Assembly (NCBI GenBank): GCA_013339895.1
Contig: JABACO010000016.1
Location: 5,906,814-5,970,813, forward strand
Reading direction: 5' to 3'
Source: Ephydatia muelleri
Taxonomy: Eukaryota > Porifera > Demospongiae > Spongillida > Spongillidae
Length of the DNA: 64,000 nucleotides
The notes beneath the pieces were generated by a model that did not search any database, was not told the DNA's origin, and saw only the letters and a list, made by a program, of their open reading frames with translations. The position numbers were made by a program, and so were the translations under genes. Within the stretch, counting starts at the first letter, position 1. Every line of letters starts with the position of its first letter. Of the stretch, positions 21,526 to 32,995 are shown one piece after another.

Positions 21526-22713
21526 CTAAGAGTAGTCAATTGCATTTGGATCAAACAGGAAAAGGCCACTCCTTTTAAAACTATTCTTCACTGTTTCGTC
21601 TGTTATCTGATCCACTGCCAACTTGAGAACCTTGGGGAAGCTTTTGTTAGTTATCACATGGTTTGAGGTGGAAGTCTTCCATCTCTGTTTGGCTTTCTCC
21701 CACAACCCCTTCAATGGCTTAAAAACTGATACGTCTAAGGGTTGAAGCATGTAGTGGAGTTTGGGTAAAGTGCTACCAAGATAATCCCGTTGGATGCACA
21801 GAAGTCACAAGTCTCAGGGGAGAGGTGTGACCTGCGACCATCAGCAAAATCCAGTACATCTTTGTACTTGGTGTTCAGTAAGCCAGGGATTGAAAACCTG
21901 GGTAATGTAATCGAAGAATGTTACAGTTGTCATCCAACCACTATCTGACTAAAGCCCAACTAGGATCTACACTCCCCACAGCTTCTATTACGTCATATGG
22001 GATGCTCTGCTTGTAGGAGTAAACTGTCTTGGGTGGTGCCAAACTTCCATTGGCAGAATATCCCGTCAGCACAGTTAGGCCCTCTTTGTCATTCTCCTTG
22101 CATGACACCTGCAAAAAGCTCTTACAATTAACAGGCCCCAATACTGTGCCCTTTTTCTTGGCAAGTAGGAACTGTGACTCATCAAAGTTAAATACTCTGA
22201 GGATTTAGGAGAATATCTCCAGCTCCTTCCTGCTGAATGATGTAAGCCGCAATATCAGCGAACCACTTGCGAATATGAAACTTTGTTACAGTGGCCCTTC
22301 CACCTGTTAATTAACCTTTCAGGTACTTGTTCTGTGAGTTGAGGTTGGGCAGCATAAACCCATAGAACCAACATTTGCTAGGCCTGTCATAATAATAAAT
22401 GGGTTTTTCTACCATTTTCGTTGATAATCTTTTGCACAATAACCATTAAATCATCACGATTTATAAGAAAGCCACACTTGATAACTTGATGCAAAAGGCT
22501 ACCAATGAACCCTCCTCGGCCTTAGTGAGCACGGGGTTTGGACCCATTCATCTCTCCTCTGAACTTTTACCACAACTTGAGTTTGTCCCGCAGTGTTGTA
22601 CGGGGCACACTAAATGCCTTTGACGCTGTATTGCAAGTCAGATGACCCTCTATAACTTACTTCAGAGCTTAGTCCATGCTCTCAGTCGAATACTTCAAAT
22701 ACTGTCGTTTCAT
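21526..22713 (-). pseudogene. Pogo/Tigger-like DDE transposase, copy A
   Basis: Starts at ATG 22713 with an N-terminal psq-like helix-turn-helix (TCNTASKAFSVPRTTLRDKL). Then follow KEGLTVLTGYSANGSLAPPK, a DDE_1 strand with DGRRSHLSPETCDFCASNGI carrying an expected catalytic Asp, and LQPLDVSVFKPLKGLWEKAK before the C-terminus NSFKRSGLFLFDP. The family cuts and pastes DNA with a TA target. In-frame stops interrupt the helix-turn-helix, and frameshifts occur in the middle, so the gene is dead as written. Copies B (45440-46613) and C (63205-64000) share most of the sequence. Confidence 0.85.
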
Positions 22714-22719
22714 TACTGA

Positions 22720-23560
22720 ACACTGCAATATGATAAATTGTATTCTTTCATTTATCATGATAATTTGGTATTTAAAGAAACATGCATGCATGCATACATA
22801 AGCCTATGCAAGCTAGTCATGCATGCAATAGGCCTATATTTCAATTCAGTCCAAAGAAATTAAACTGTATATAGACCCTTTTCCATAATATTACTACGCG
22901 CACGTTCACGTGAGCAAAGGTTAGAGAGCTGTTTTATTTTTATTTTTTTTAGAGCTAGCTAAGGGCAATTCTAAGGTCTGTAACATTTGTGCAAGTTCGG
23001 TACACGTTGTTTCCATCGGGTTGACCGAGGCGATGGTTTGTTCTGTAAGCGTACGGTTACTATAGGTTAAACAATCTTGTAATCCCTTTTGCGATCCATA
23101 GTAAGGTTCAAAAGAGTGAAACAACATGATTCCAACCTTTTTGCTACACCCTGGGTGTAGGAAGGTACATTTGGCTTCAGCCTTTTGTACATAATCTATG
23201 AACTTAATCAAGAGTATGCAATTTAATGGCTTCGGCTGTAATCCCTCTGGTCCAGCTACAGAACATAAAGTACTAGAACCATACAAGCAGCATACACATA
23301 GCTGTTGGGTGGGTGTATAGATATATAAGACATGTTCACAAGGTGTTGTGTTGCTGGGATTCTTGCGTCAAACTACCCACATTGCGCTCATGCACATTGA
23401 TTATATACGCAGCCCAAGCCATGCACTGATGCCCCAAAGATTCCGCGTCCACGCTTTATGAGTATGAACTCGTCTGTTGATGACATCAGCCAGCAAGATG
23501 CTTCGGCTCAAATAGGAGGTGTGTATTGAAATGAAAACTTGCTTTTATAGCTGCATACAC
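22720..23560 (-). other. Middle of transposon Y with a 121-codon frame
   Basis: A minus-strand open frame at 22921-23286 contains ECTELAQ-like residues (TTCTELAQMLQTLELPLASS) that I do not recognise. It is interrupted in copy B. It may be an accessory exon of the SWIM protein or of the transposase. Confidence 0.35.
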
Positions 23561-23839
23561 TATATAACTTTAGGTGATGCGAGTGAAATTGATATGAAGA
23601 TAAGGGAGTGAACACAGAGGTGCACATGACAGACCAAGCTGCAAACACAGATGTAACAGTAAAGGACAATGGTGTGAACATACTTGAGGACCACTACTAT
23701 ACTGTCAGAGATATACTTGCAAGAAGAGACAGACATGGAAGTGAACACAGAGCAAACAAATGCATTACTGCCCTTTGATGAAAGTGCTGCATGATCCTTG
23801 ATAACATCTTTTGCTGATTGTTTCATCAAACTTATGTAC

Positions 23840-24726
23840 AGGTTGCACAAAGTCAATGTCAATCACCTCAGAAGGATCTACCTTCATGCAGGATAGAACT
23901 ACACGCATATATTTAAAAATAGTAACAAATTCACCCTGTACTACCTCTTACATTGTCCACAAATGACTTATTCCACTCACAAGGAAGTGAGGTACACGAT
24001 GGTTTAGTATATCTCAATTTGCATGCAGCTTCAATTTAAAACAGTAGAGCAGCAACATGGCTGCACACTTTACCTAATCTGTGCACAAATGCATGGAAGG
24101 CAATACATGCACATAAATTAGTTGTGCAACTACGCCCAACTATGAGCTTACCCCGCCATGCATTTGAAATGTGCTGCATTCACAGAGCCGTCTTGTTTAG
24201 ACAAAATAACCCATGCTTCATAACCTTGGTCAGCTGCCTTTTGACTTGGATTTACCTTTGCCTTAAAAGACACGCGTACCTGCTAAGTTCATAAGAAAAA
24301 AATGTTTGAACATAACCATTGTAAAAGTAGTTGTATGCTTCAAGTGACTTGAAAGCCTTCAGAGTTTCCTGTGTGTATGTTCCCTTCGTATGAATGAGAT
24401 ATATGTATAAAAATGTCGCCAAACTGTAAATCTGGCCACGTGGTAACATCATTAATCCAGTCCTTCTCATCAATGCCGTAAGGATCGGGAAACACTTCAC
24501 CATCGATCTGCAGCTTCACAAGGTGCCGTTTCCGCGCTAAATGGTCAAGTGAACTGAAGTAAGTTGACTCCATTCTTTTACGCGCGAGGTCCGGGTACGA
24601 GAAAATGGTCCTCGCACGAGGAATCATGTCACATGACATTTGATGGTACGCCCATATTGGAAAAGGGTCTAAGTAACTGAATAAAAACAGCAGATGGGAA
24701 CAGAACATATCTGTAGTGTAAACCAC
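23840..24726 (-). pseudogene. SWIM-finger / YqaJ-type transposon protein, N-terminal part
   Basis: The minus strand reads DPYGIDEKDWINDVTTWPDL, then YTQETLKAFKSLEAYNYFYN and KVNPSQKAADQGYEAWV. After an intron (donor near 24153) comes LGKVCSHVAALLF. This order is familiar from metazoan transposon proteins with a SWIM zinc finger (CxC...CxH) ahead of a YqaJ-like exonuclease. Here the first half of the finger is altered (HFKCMAG). A stop follows LLF where copy B keeps a lysine. A frameshift lies near 24415. No YqaJ nuclease domain was identified downstream. Confidence 0.7.
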
Positions 24727-24845
24727 TCTTTTTACCTAGTGACAATCACCGTTAATCAAAAGTAGTGGATTCCACTAGATTTTGCGAGTGCTATGGTATA
24801 GCACTCGTAAAATCGAGTGTAATGCATCATTCTGTTTTTGCTGTG

Positions 24846-25490
24846 AAAGCCAGTATGCTTCATTAAAAATGATGTACATTATATTGTTCAGAAATAACTG
24901 CTCTTCTCTAACAGCAAGATTTTAAGCAGATTTGTATTACATACCTTCCAGACACTGACTTGCACCAAATAACCGCGCTGTACAATTGTGCGGTGTTTAC
25001 CAGGCCATTTCTACCGATAGCTAACTTTACGTCATTATTTTGCAAAAACTGAAATAGTACATATAACTTTCCAAGTAGTATGATTTTCATTTTGTGCCGA
25101 AGGATAAAAACGTTAGAGGTCTTTGCGCCGCGTTTAAAGTGAAGGGTGGCGAACACTCTTACTGGCGGACAGACGCTACCCTACTTGTCCCTTTGTCTAT
25201 GTAAAAGTCATTTGTTGAAAATATCATTAGTGGCTACGTGATGAACAAATATCGAACACTTTGTGAAGTCGGGGAATTTCCTTTTAAATTAACTTGCTGA
25301 CTCCGTAAGTTATACAGTATACCTATTGTCTCAGGGTTGCCGACCGCTAAGTGTTTAACGCGTTGTAACTGCTCACAATGTGCTAGGTCAAACAACTGAG
25401 ACATTAATCAAAGCAGGACACTAGAAACGTAAGCATTGCCTATTTCTCCCTCACCCGATAACGTCTCTGTTCTACCAGGTTGCATTAGCT
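24846..25490. other. No gene recognised
   Basis: Unique sequence between transposon Y and the Gypsy relic. No 5' LTR for the Gypsy element is seen here. Confidence 0.5.
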
Positions 25491-25527
25491 ATCAGCTGTA
25501 AGTTTAATGGTATTTGGCTATATGCGG

Positions 25528-25905
25528 ATGTTACTGGATACGGGGTCAGCAGTAACTTTGATAAGCGAAGATGTTTGGGTGGAATTGAAGCTGAAAAACG
25601 ATAGTCACAGGTTGGAGTCACCCGTTCAAAGAGATGTGAGAGAAACTTGATTTGGTAGGGCAATGTACAATGATTATTAAGATGGGGTGGGGGTGGGGGT
25701 GGGGGTGGGGGTGGGGCTGGGGTGGGGGTGGGGGGTGGGGGGTGGGAGGGTGTCTGCTGCACATAGCATATTGATAGCTAGAAGCCTTACACCAGAGTGT
25801 CTGCTGGGAGCTGACCTTTTGTCTCATCATCATTGTGTGTTAGATTTGCAGCAGCAGGTGCTGTATGCTGGCAGAAAGCACGTTGCATGTGTCCACCTGA
25901 CGGCG
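25528..25905 (+). pseudogene. Gypsy aspartic protease relic
   Basis: The catalytic DTGSA lies in MLLDTGSAVTLISEDVW. The later flap-side motif ECLLGADLLSHHHCVLDL is at about 25790-25845. A (GGGGGT)n array and a stop separate the two halves. Confidence 0.8.
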
Positions 25906-26454
25906 GTGTGCATGAAAGTCATGCTGTCTGTTTTGTGCGTATGGCAGAGACCACTGAGGTGCCCTCTTGTTGTCAGATACACCTTCCTGTGAGAATTGAT
26001 AGGGTCCAAATGACAGGGCAGAATGAAGTACTTGTGGAGCCATTGGATGACTTCACGGAACAGCACTGTTTAGTGGTGGCATGTTCCTTGGCCCAGGCAT
26101 GTTCAGAGCTTACTTTAATTCAGGTTCTTAACCCCTCTCCAGTTTCAGTGGCCCTATACTAGAACGAGAAGGTGCAGTGGCAAGGTCAGTCAACCACATT
26201 TTTTTGTAATGCCACACAAGAGGCAGAACATGATAGCTCTATGAAGATCAAAATGGAGAATGCAGTGCAACAGATGCTGCATGGTACCACCAAGCTGACT
26301 GAAAAAGAGAGGGATGCAGCTGTAGCACTCCTATATCCAAGTTCAAAGCCATCATTGCTTTGGGAGAAGATGATCTTGGCCACACTGTATCGTACGACAC
26401 TCAATTGATACTGAGAGTAGTCAACCAGCAGTACAACAGCAGGATAGAAGACTG

Positions 26455-27620
26455 CCCTTTCATCAGAAGCCAGTTGTGCGTAAGTTAGTGGATAGCATGC
26501 TGTCGTGAGACATCATTGAGCCTAGCCCCTGGACCTTGGGCATCACCAGTGGTGTTAATGAAACAGAAAGATGGGTCTATAAGATTTTGTGTGGATTTGA
26601 GGGTAATGATTACCCAAATAAGATACTCAGCCTCTCCCAAGAATTGATGACACACTGGATGTCCTTGGGGGTGCACACGTTAGACTTATGTAGCAAGTGG
26701 GTATTGGCAGGTGGCAGTGAACCCAGCAGATAGGGAGAAAACTGCATTTATAACAGCCTATGGGCTTTACCAGTCATGCCATTTGGCTTATGCAATGCCC
26801 CAGCTACCTTTCAAAGGTTGATGGAACATGTGCTAACTGGTCTCTATGGGTCATGCCCGGTTTATCTTGATGATATAATTAATGTTCAACAGCATTTGAA
26901 GCAGCTAAGGGATGTTTTTGTCCATTTAAAGGTGGTTAAGCCTGCTAATTGTCACCTGCTTTTACGGGGTATTTGGGGCATTTCATATCTGATAGAGGGA
27001 TAGAAACAGATCTAGAAAAGGTGAAATGTGTTGCAGACTGGCCGGTACTTTGTGAATCAGAAGCAACTGCAATTTTTTATGGGTCTTGCCTCATATTACT
27101 GCCGTTTTGTTAGAAGTTTTGCATAACTAGCTGCCCCTTTGCATGCTCTCACACAAAAGGGAAGGGAATGGGAATGGACCCAGGTGTGTAATGAGGCATT
27201 CTTTGAATTGAAGAAGAGACTATTATCCACACCTATACTGTCATTACCACATTTTAACCGTGGATTTATGGTTGACACAGCTGCCAGTGGGGAAGGGCTA
27301 GGAGCAGTGCTCTCTCAGGTGGTTGATGGTCATGAGTGTGTGGTGTCGTATGCGAGTAGGGTCCTCTCCAGGAGTGAGAGGAAGTATTGTGCAACTCATC
27401 GAGAGATGTTGGCACTGGTGTGGCAGTTCACATCTTCAGACTCTACCTTTATGGAAAGAGATTCACACTCAGGATGGACCACAGCTGCTTGAAGTGGCTG
27501 CATAACTTCAAGGAGCCTGAGGGGCAAGTGGCTAGGTGGCTTGAAACATGGGCAGAGTTTGACTATGAGGTGGTACACCGTCCAGGTAAACAACACCAAA
27601 ATGCAGATGCCTCATCACGC
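26455..27620 (+). pseudogene. Gypsy reverse transcriptase and RNase H relic
   Basis: RT begins near LPFHQKPVV and passes MPFGLCNAPATFQRL to VYLDDI, the YxDD catalytic motif. It is then disrupted after about 27000. RNase H has DTAASGEGLGAVLSQ, SYASRVLSRSERKY and REMLALVW, then a frameshift, then RLDHSCLKWL-like and RPGKQHQNADASSR. The conserved acidic residues are largely present, but the frame is not continuous. Confidence 0.85.
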
Positions 27621-27879
27621 AAGATGTGTAAGCAATGTGGGACCCAGGTGGGTGGGGATGAAATTACATTGGAGGGACAGCTGAATGCTATAGAGGTGTC
27701 AGCCACACAGACCGTTTTGCCTAATGAAGGAACAACAAACTCGGACAGTGATAAAAACTGAAATAGTTAGGGGATGGCAATATTTTCTCAGATAGATGTC
27801 AATCTATTGTCAGCTGGAAGCTACAATCACTGTGGACTCAAAGGAAATTTGTTGCTGAAGAATGGCATTCCGTATTGCC

Positions 27880-29161
27880 AGTGGGAAGACATCCCAGGAG
27901 GGGAATGAATGAACACCTACAGCTGGTTCTCCCATCTGCCTGGATCCCTGATGTTTTATATGGGTGTCACAATTTCATCATTTCAGGACACTTAGGTGTC
28001 AGGAAAACACTTGAAAAGATTCAGCACCGGTTCTACTGGCCAGGGCAGCGAAAAGATGTGGATATGTGGTGTGGTAAGTGTGCAGTTCACTCAAGACACC
28101 TCATAGGTTACGGGCACCACTGGAAGTGAGCATGGTGAGTAGACCATTGGAGCGTATAGCAATGGACATCCTGTGCCCTCTTCCTGAGATACCACGAGGA
28201 AGTAAGTACATTCTGGTAGTAGGTGACTACTTCACAAAATGGAAGGAGGCTTATCCACTGAAGAATATGGAGGCTACTTCCGTAGCATGAGCATTTGTGA
28301 AGGAGTTTGTTGATTAGGTGTGCCTGAGTCTCTTCATATAGATCAAGGGAAGAATTTTGAGTAAGCCCTAATTAAAGAAATCTGCCAGGTACTGGGTGTG
28401 AAAAAGACTCAGTCTGATGTTTGGACGTGAGCCACACTCCTCTGAAGACATTATGTTGGGTATTCCGGCTGAAGAGTATACATCACCTGAGCAGTACAGC
28501 CATATCTTGGTAGAAAGGGGATATAAGCTGGTTAGGGATCATGTAGAAAAGAAACAGAGGCACCAGAAGGATATATTTGACAGGAAGGCAAAGGGTCATC
28601 CATACCATGTAAGTGATCTGGTGTTTCTGCACAACACCTAAAGGGCACCTAGGAAGTTTCTGCAGACCATGGCTGGGGCCTTTTAAGGTGATTTTAAAAG
28701 ATAATGAGTCCAAATTGTCAACTGGAGTAACCCTCAGAAGCGGAAAGTGGTACACTTTAACAGGTTAAAACCAGCATCTGCAGGTCGATAATGAAGATAG
28801 TCAATCACAGCAACATGTGAGCACAGAAATACCTAAAACCTCAAGCAAGAGACCACCAGAGTTGCATAATGGGAATGACGAGGAGGGGGAGTTTATTTAT
28901 TCTGATATAGAGGAACTTAACACTGATGCTGCACCTGTACCAGCCCCAGCAGAACAGTTGAGAGGAAGAGAGCAAGAACCCAATGATCTACTACAAGAGA
29001 TCCCACATGCTATGCGACCAGAAGTGGTTCCCATCCCAGCCTTGCCATTGAGAAGATCAGGCCGAAGAACACAACCTTCCACTCGTTACGGACAGCCGCT
29101 GATTGTCCCTGACAGCATTCCTGAGAACATTGCTGTTGGGAGTGTGAGGACACACTCTTAG
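27880..29161 (+). pseudogene. Gypsy integrase and C-terminal tail relic
   Basis: H2C2 finger: SGHLGVRKTLEKIQHRFYWP and CGKCAVHSRH (the second zinc cysteine pair is altered). The rve core starts at RPLERIAMDILCPLPE. The second catalytic Asp region near 28330-28370 is damaged by stops. After the core come a VHFNRLKPA-type motif and an acidic, proline-rich tail. Confidence 0.8.
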
Positions 29162-29175
29162 AGAAGGGGGAGCTG

Positions 29176-29349
29176 TGTAGCACCTGCCATATATCTGAAC
29201 TCAGCTGACTTATAGCATGTAGCGTCTGCTTGTCTAGCGCCTCAGCTGACTTGCACATATCACATGCTGTGCATCCATTCTGTACCTATATAAGTGCATG
29301 TACAAGTACATGAATAAAATCTTTCGCTACTGGCTCAAACTGGGCTACA
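29176..29349 (+). repeat. 3' LTR of the Gypsy element, 174 bp
   Basis: Begins TGTAGC and ends GCTACA, a perfect 6-bp terminal inverted repeat with TG...CA ends. It follows a purine tract (gagaagggggagctg). Inside are ctatataag (TATA-like) and aataaa (poly-A signal) in the expected order. Confidence 0.85.
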
Positions 29350-29370
29350 CTATCATCGCCAGTTACATTA

Positions 29371-29885
29371 TTTGCATGCTGGAATGGCTCGACTCCCCGC
29401 TCGAGCCATTCTAGCATGCAAGTGACTTTATTTGCATGCCAGAATGGCTCGACTGAGCCACTCTAGCACGCAAGTTACTGTTTTTGCATGTCAGAATGGC
29501 TGGAAGGTACTTATTTGCATGCCAGAATGGCTCGAGCCATTCTATCATGGCCAGTTAGTTTATTTGCAAGCCAGAATATTAATGGCTCGAGCTATTTCAG
29601 CACACCTGTGACTTTATTTGCGTGCCAGAATGGCTCGAGCCATTCTAGCACCTTAGTTACTTTATTTGCATGCTAGAATGGCTTGAGCCATTCTAGCACG
29701 CAAGTGACTTTATTTGCATTTCGGAATGGCTCGAGCCATTCTAGCACACACAACTTACCTTATTTGCATGCCAGAATGACTTGAGCATTCTAGCACGCAA
29801 CTTACTCTATTTGTATGCCAGAATGGTTCAAGCCATTCTAGCACGGCCATGCAGTTACTTTATTTGTATGGCAGATTGGCTCCAT
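29371..29885. repeat. Tandem array of about 11 palindromic units, most with an octamer motif
   Basis: Units of about 45-65 bp each have TTATTTGCATGCC followed by AGAATGGCTCGAGCCATTCT, a perfect 20-bp palindrome in the best copies, then agcacgcaagtgac. ATTTGCAT, the POU octamer, is present exactly or with one change in nearly all units. The array lies between the Gypsy LTR and the diubiquitin promoter. Confidence 0.9.
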
Positions 29886-30035
29886 GCTCCAGTGTCATTG
29901 AACTATTATTCATAGTTATTACTTAGCTGATGCAAAAATTCATTTTACAATAATTGTGTTCATGGTAGTCAGCCGTACACAGGAATCAGAGGCGGGCCTC
30001 ATTAAGCCCAGCACACAAATGATGACTGTGCATTT

Positions 30036-30066
30036 ACCTGATTGGACGCAGGAATGCAGTATATAA
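30036..30066 (+). promoter_or_regulatory. Promoter of the diubiquitin-like gene
   Basis: ACCTGATTGG (inverted CCAAT box, 30036-30045) precedes TATATAA (30060-30066), 55 bp before the ATG. The same module in the same order lies upstream of the polyubiquitin gene and the broken ubiquitin locus. Confidence 0.75.
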
Positions 30067-30570
<504 letters not shown>

Positions 30571-31339
30571 TGTGCTAAACACTTGCCACATTCCAGCCGT
30601 ACTATATTAATTTATCTTTTGCTAGAGTGCTTCATAAGAAGTTCCGAGAGATTCGTTCAGTTGTTTGTTCATGTCCAGGTCCACTGTATTTCCCCATACC
30701 CCTTAGTTGAGCAGGAGGGGTACCCCTCCCCATCCTTGCTTATACTTTGCCCCCCTCCCCTCGAAATCCTGGATCCGCCCCTGTATTAAATCAGTGAGAA
30801 TGTGTGAAGATTTTCTGAAGACCCCGTCCGGATTATGTATCTGGAAGTGACTCATTTTTCAACCTGATATAAAACTACTGCAATTTCACCAAGATACCTA
30901 TAATCAGGGCTTATATATCAAAATTTAAATCACATAAATGAATGATGCTATTTAGTGCTGGACGAGAAAATTATATGATTATGTGGAACGCACTTTTATA
31001 TCTTTGAATACATTATTAGCTAACCTGATTAAATGATCGGAAATTTGATCTAGAACTGTGCGTAATGATTATTTCCTGACTGGGTTTTATTAATTCTAAG
31101 CATGTGTGCCGTGGTGAAGGACAAGGCAGCTGAGTTCTTTCAGCCCATGCAGATGGGTGCTGCTTGTCGTGCTGGTGCAGAGAAGGTAACCCATGATCTC
31201 AGGTGATGCATTGAGGACTGAGCACTGGATGGACAATGACCTTCAAGGTGGGATATAAAGAATGCCTTCAATATTGTCTCTAGGCAAGCAGTTTGTGATG
31301 AGTGTGCCCCTTTTCATGGGTGTCTTGGTGCTATGGAAC

Positions 31340-31930
31340 TGTCATGCCGTAAATGGTCCGGGCTACAACTGGACCGGCCGACCATCCATGGCACTACAGA
31401 TAGTCCCCCCCCTGATTTTCGTAGGATCATCACCCAAAATCCCCCTCTGCTACAAATGGTTTCCTCCCTTTTCTTAGCCACAATTATTTCAACCTTTTGC
31501 TTTTCGAGCTGGCCATCAAACGTAAAGCTCATCGAATCGATAGACAAATCATCTCAAACCCAACGTCTTTAAGCCCAGCTAGCATGGAACAATATGCTGC
31601 CACCCTAAGTCATGCATAGTAAGATATAACTTTGATACAATGCTTTTAAAATTGCTGTAAGCCATGAGGGCGAGCATTGCAAACTCGTAACATGCATACA
31701 GTGAAAACTTGTCAGTATTTTTTTATTGTATCCACTTAACTGATGTTATTTTAATTGAGGGGACTATCTGTGGCAGAGTGGGACGATCCATTTATGGCAG
31801 CACGGATGGTTCTAGGGGGACTGTTCACAGTGCCATGGATGATCCGAGAGAACCACCTGCAGTTGTCACGGATGGTCCGGGGGGACCGATCATATAAGGG
31901 GACCATCTGTAGTGTGACAGGACCAATCCT
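31340..31930. mobile_element. About 0.6-kb insertion inside the RT relic
   Basis: The inverted copy at about 38840-38860 reads across this site without it, so this is an insertion. Repeated ggaccat/atggtcc motifs occur at both ends, but I could not define clean termini. Confidence 0.5.
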
Positions 31931-32138
31931 CTGTTGTGAGACCCACTTGACCAGATAAGCTCAGAGTCTGGAGTGCCGCGGGGTGACCTCTTAGGTCCCT
32001 TGCTGTTGCATTGGTCCCACATAAATTGGTGTCCAGCCTGGATGCAGATGATGAGTGTGCTGACCTCGTCCTTCAAGCCTGGTACCTTGATGATGGAGCC
32101 CTGGCTGGCAGCAGCCCAGTTTGTGCTGTACCTGATTG

Positions 32139-32995
32139 AGGAGATGGACCCTGCACTGGACCTCCATGTGAACTGGAGATGGTGATGGACCCTGCACTGG
32201 ACCTCCATGTGAACTGGAGATGCACTGGACCTCCATGTGAACTGGAGATGGACCCTGCACTGGACCTCCATGTGAACTGGAGATGGACCCTGCTCTGGGC
32301 CTCCATATGAACTGGAGATGGACCCTGCACTGGACCTCCATGTGAACTGGAGATGGTGGAGATGGACCCTGCACTGGACCTCCATGTGAACTGGAGATGG
32401 ACCCTGCACTGGACCTTCATGTGAACTGGAGATGGGCCCTGCACTGGACCTCCATGTGAACTGGAGATGGGCCCTGCACTGGACCTCCATGTGAACTGGA
32501 GATGGGCCCTGCACTGGACCTCCATGTGAACTGGAGATGGTGGAGATGGACCCTGCACTGGACCTCCATGTGAACTGGAGATGGACCCTGCACTGGACCT
32601 TCATGTGAACTGGAGATGGGCCCTGCACTGGACCTCCATGTGAACTGGAGATGGGCCCTGCACTGGACCTCCATGTGAACTGGAGATGGGCCCTGCACTG
32701 GACCTCCATGTGAACTGGAGATGGGCCTTACACTGGACCTCCATGTGAACTGGAGATGGGCCCTGCACTGGACCTCCATGTGAACTGGAGATGGGCCCTG
32801 CACTGGACCTCCATGTGAACTGGAGATGGGCCCTGCACTGGACCTCCATGTGAACTGGAGATGGGCCCTACACTGGACCTCCATGTGAACTGGAGATGGG
32901 CCCTGCACTGGACCTCCATGTGAACTGGAGATGGGCCCTGCACTGGACCTCCATGTAAACTGGAGATGGGCCCTGCACTGGACCTCCATGTGAAC
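32139..32995. repeat. 35-bp minisatellite, about 24 units
   Basis: The unit gatgggccctgcactggacc plus tccatgtgaactgga repeats every 35 bp, with some longer units containing an extra ggtggagat. It derives from RT codons just after YLDD (EEMDPALDLHVN). Because 35 is not a multiple of three, the frame rotates every unit. The unit lacks stops on the minus strand, so long open frames of 35-residue period appear there. The inverted copy has only a few diverged units (38345-38590). Confidence 0.95.

Larger units (their letters stand above)
17341..22297 (+). repeat. Segmental duplication, copy A (matches 59142-64000)
   Basis: Co-linear with 59142-64000 in the same orientation, starting at gcattgcttccatcacctcc. 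The match continues to the window edge, so the true length is greater. Substitutions are few. Most differences are small indels and microsatellite length changes. The unit includes the CA/GT and GGGA arrays, the FN3 relic, the hAT N-terminal relic, the ubiquitin fragment and the left part of transposon Y. Confidence 0.95.
20997..24845 (-). mobile_element. Transposon Y, copy A: pogo-like transposase plus SWIM protein
   Basis: The left end reads acagaataatgcattacact. The right end (about 24740-24845) is the inverse with few changes, and both include gtgattgtcactag about 100 bp in. These TIR-like ends enclose two minus-strand coding relics. In order of transcription these are a SWIM/YqaJ-type protein (24726-23840) and a pogo-like transposase (22713-21526). 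The element is about 3.85 kb and decayed. Target-site duplication is unresolved. The inserted DNA follows ubiquitin sequence directly. Confidence 0.65.
25490..29349 (+). mobile_element. Ty3/Gypsy LTR retrotransposon, 5'-truncated and decayed
   Basis: Pol-type domains follow in Gypsy order: aspartic protease (DTGSA at about 25537), reverse transcriptase (MPFGLCNAPATFQ and YLDD at about 26776-26880), RNase H (27240-27420), H2C2 zinc finger (27940-28085), rve integrase (28140-28500), then a tail ending in RRSGRRTQPSTRYG. Many stops and frameshifts, and a G-rich insertion at 25683-25746, make it inactive. No gag and no 5' LTR were found. The 3' LTR follows a purine tract. Confidence 0.9.

Noticed and set aside
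29371..29885. CRISPR-like array
   Set aside because: Units are tandem and variable, spacers are repeats themselves, no cas genes exist and the DNA is animal.
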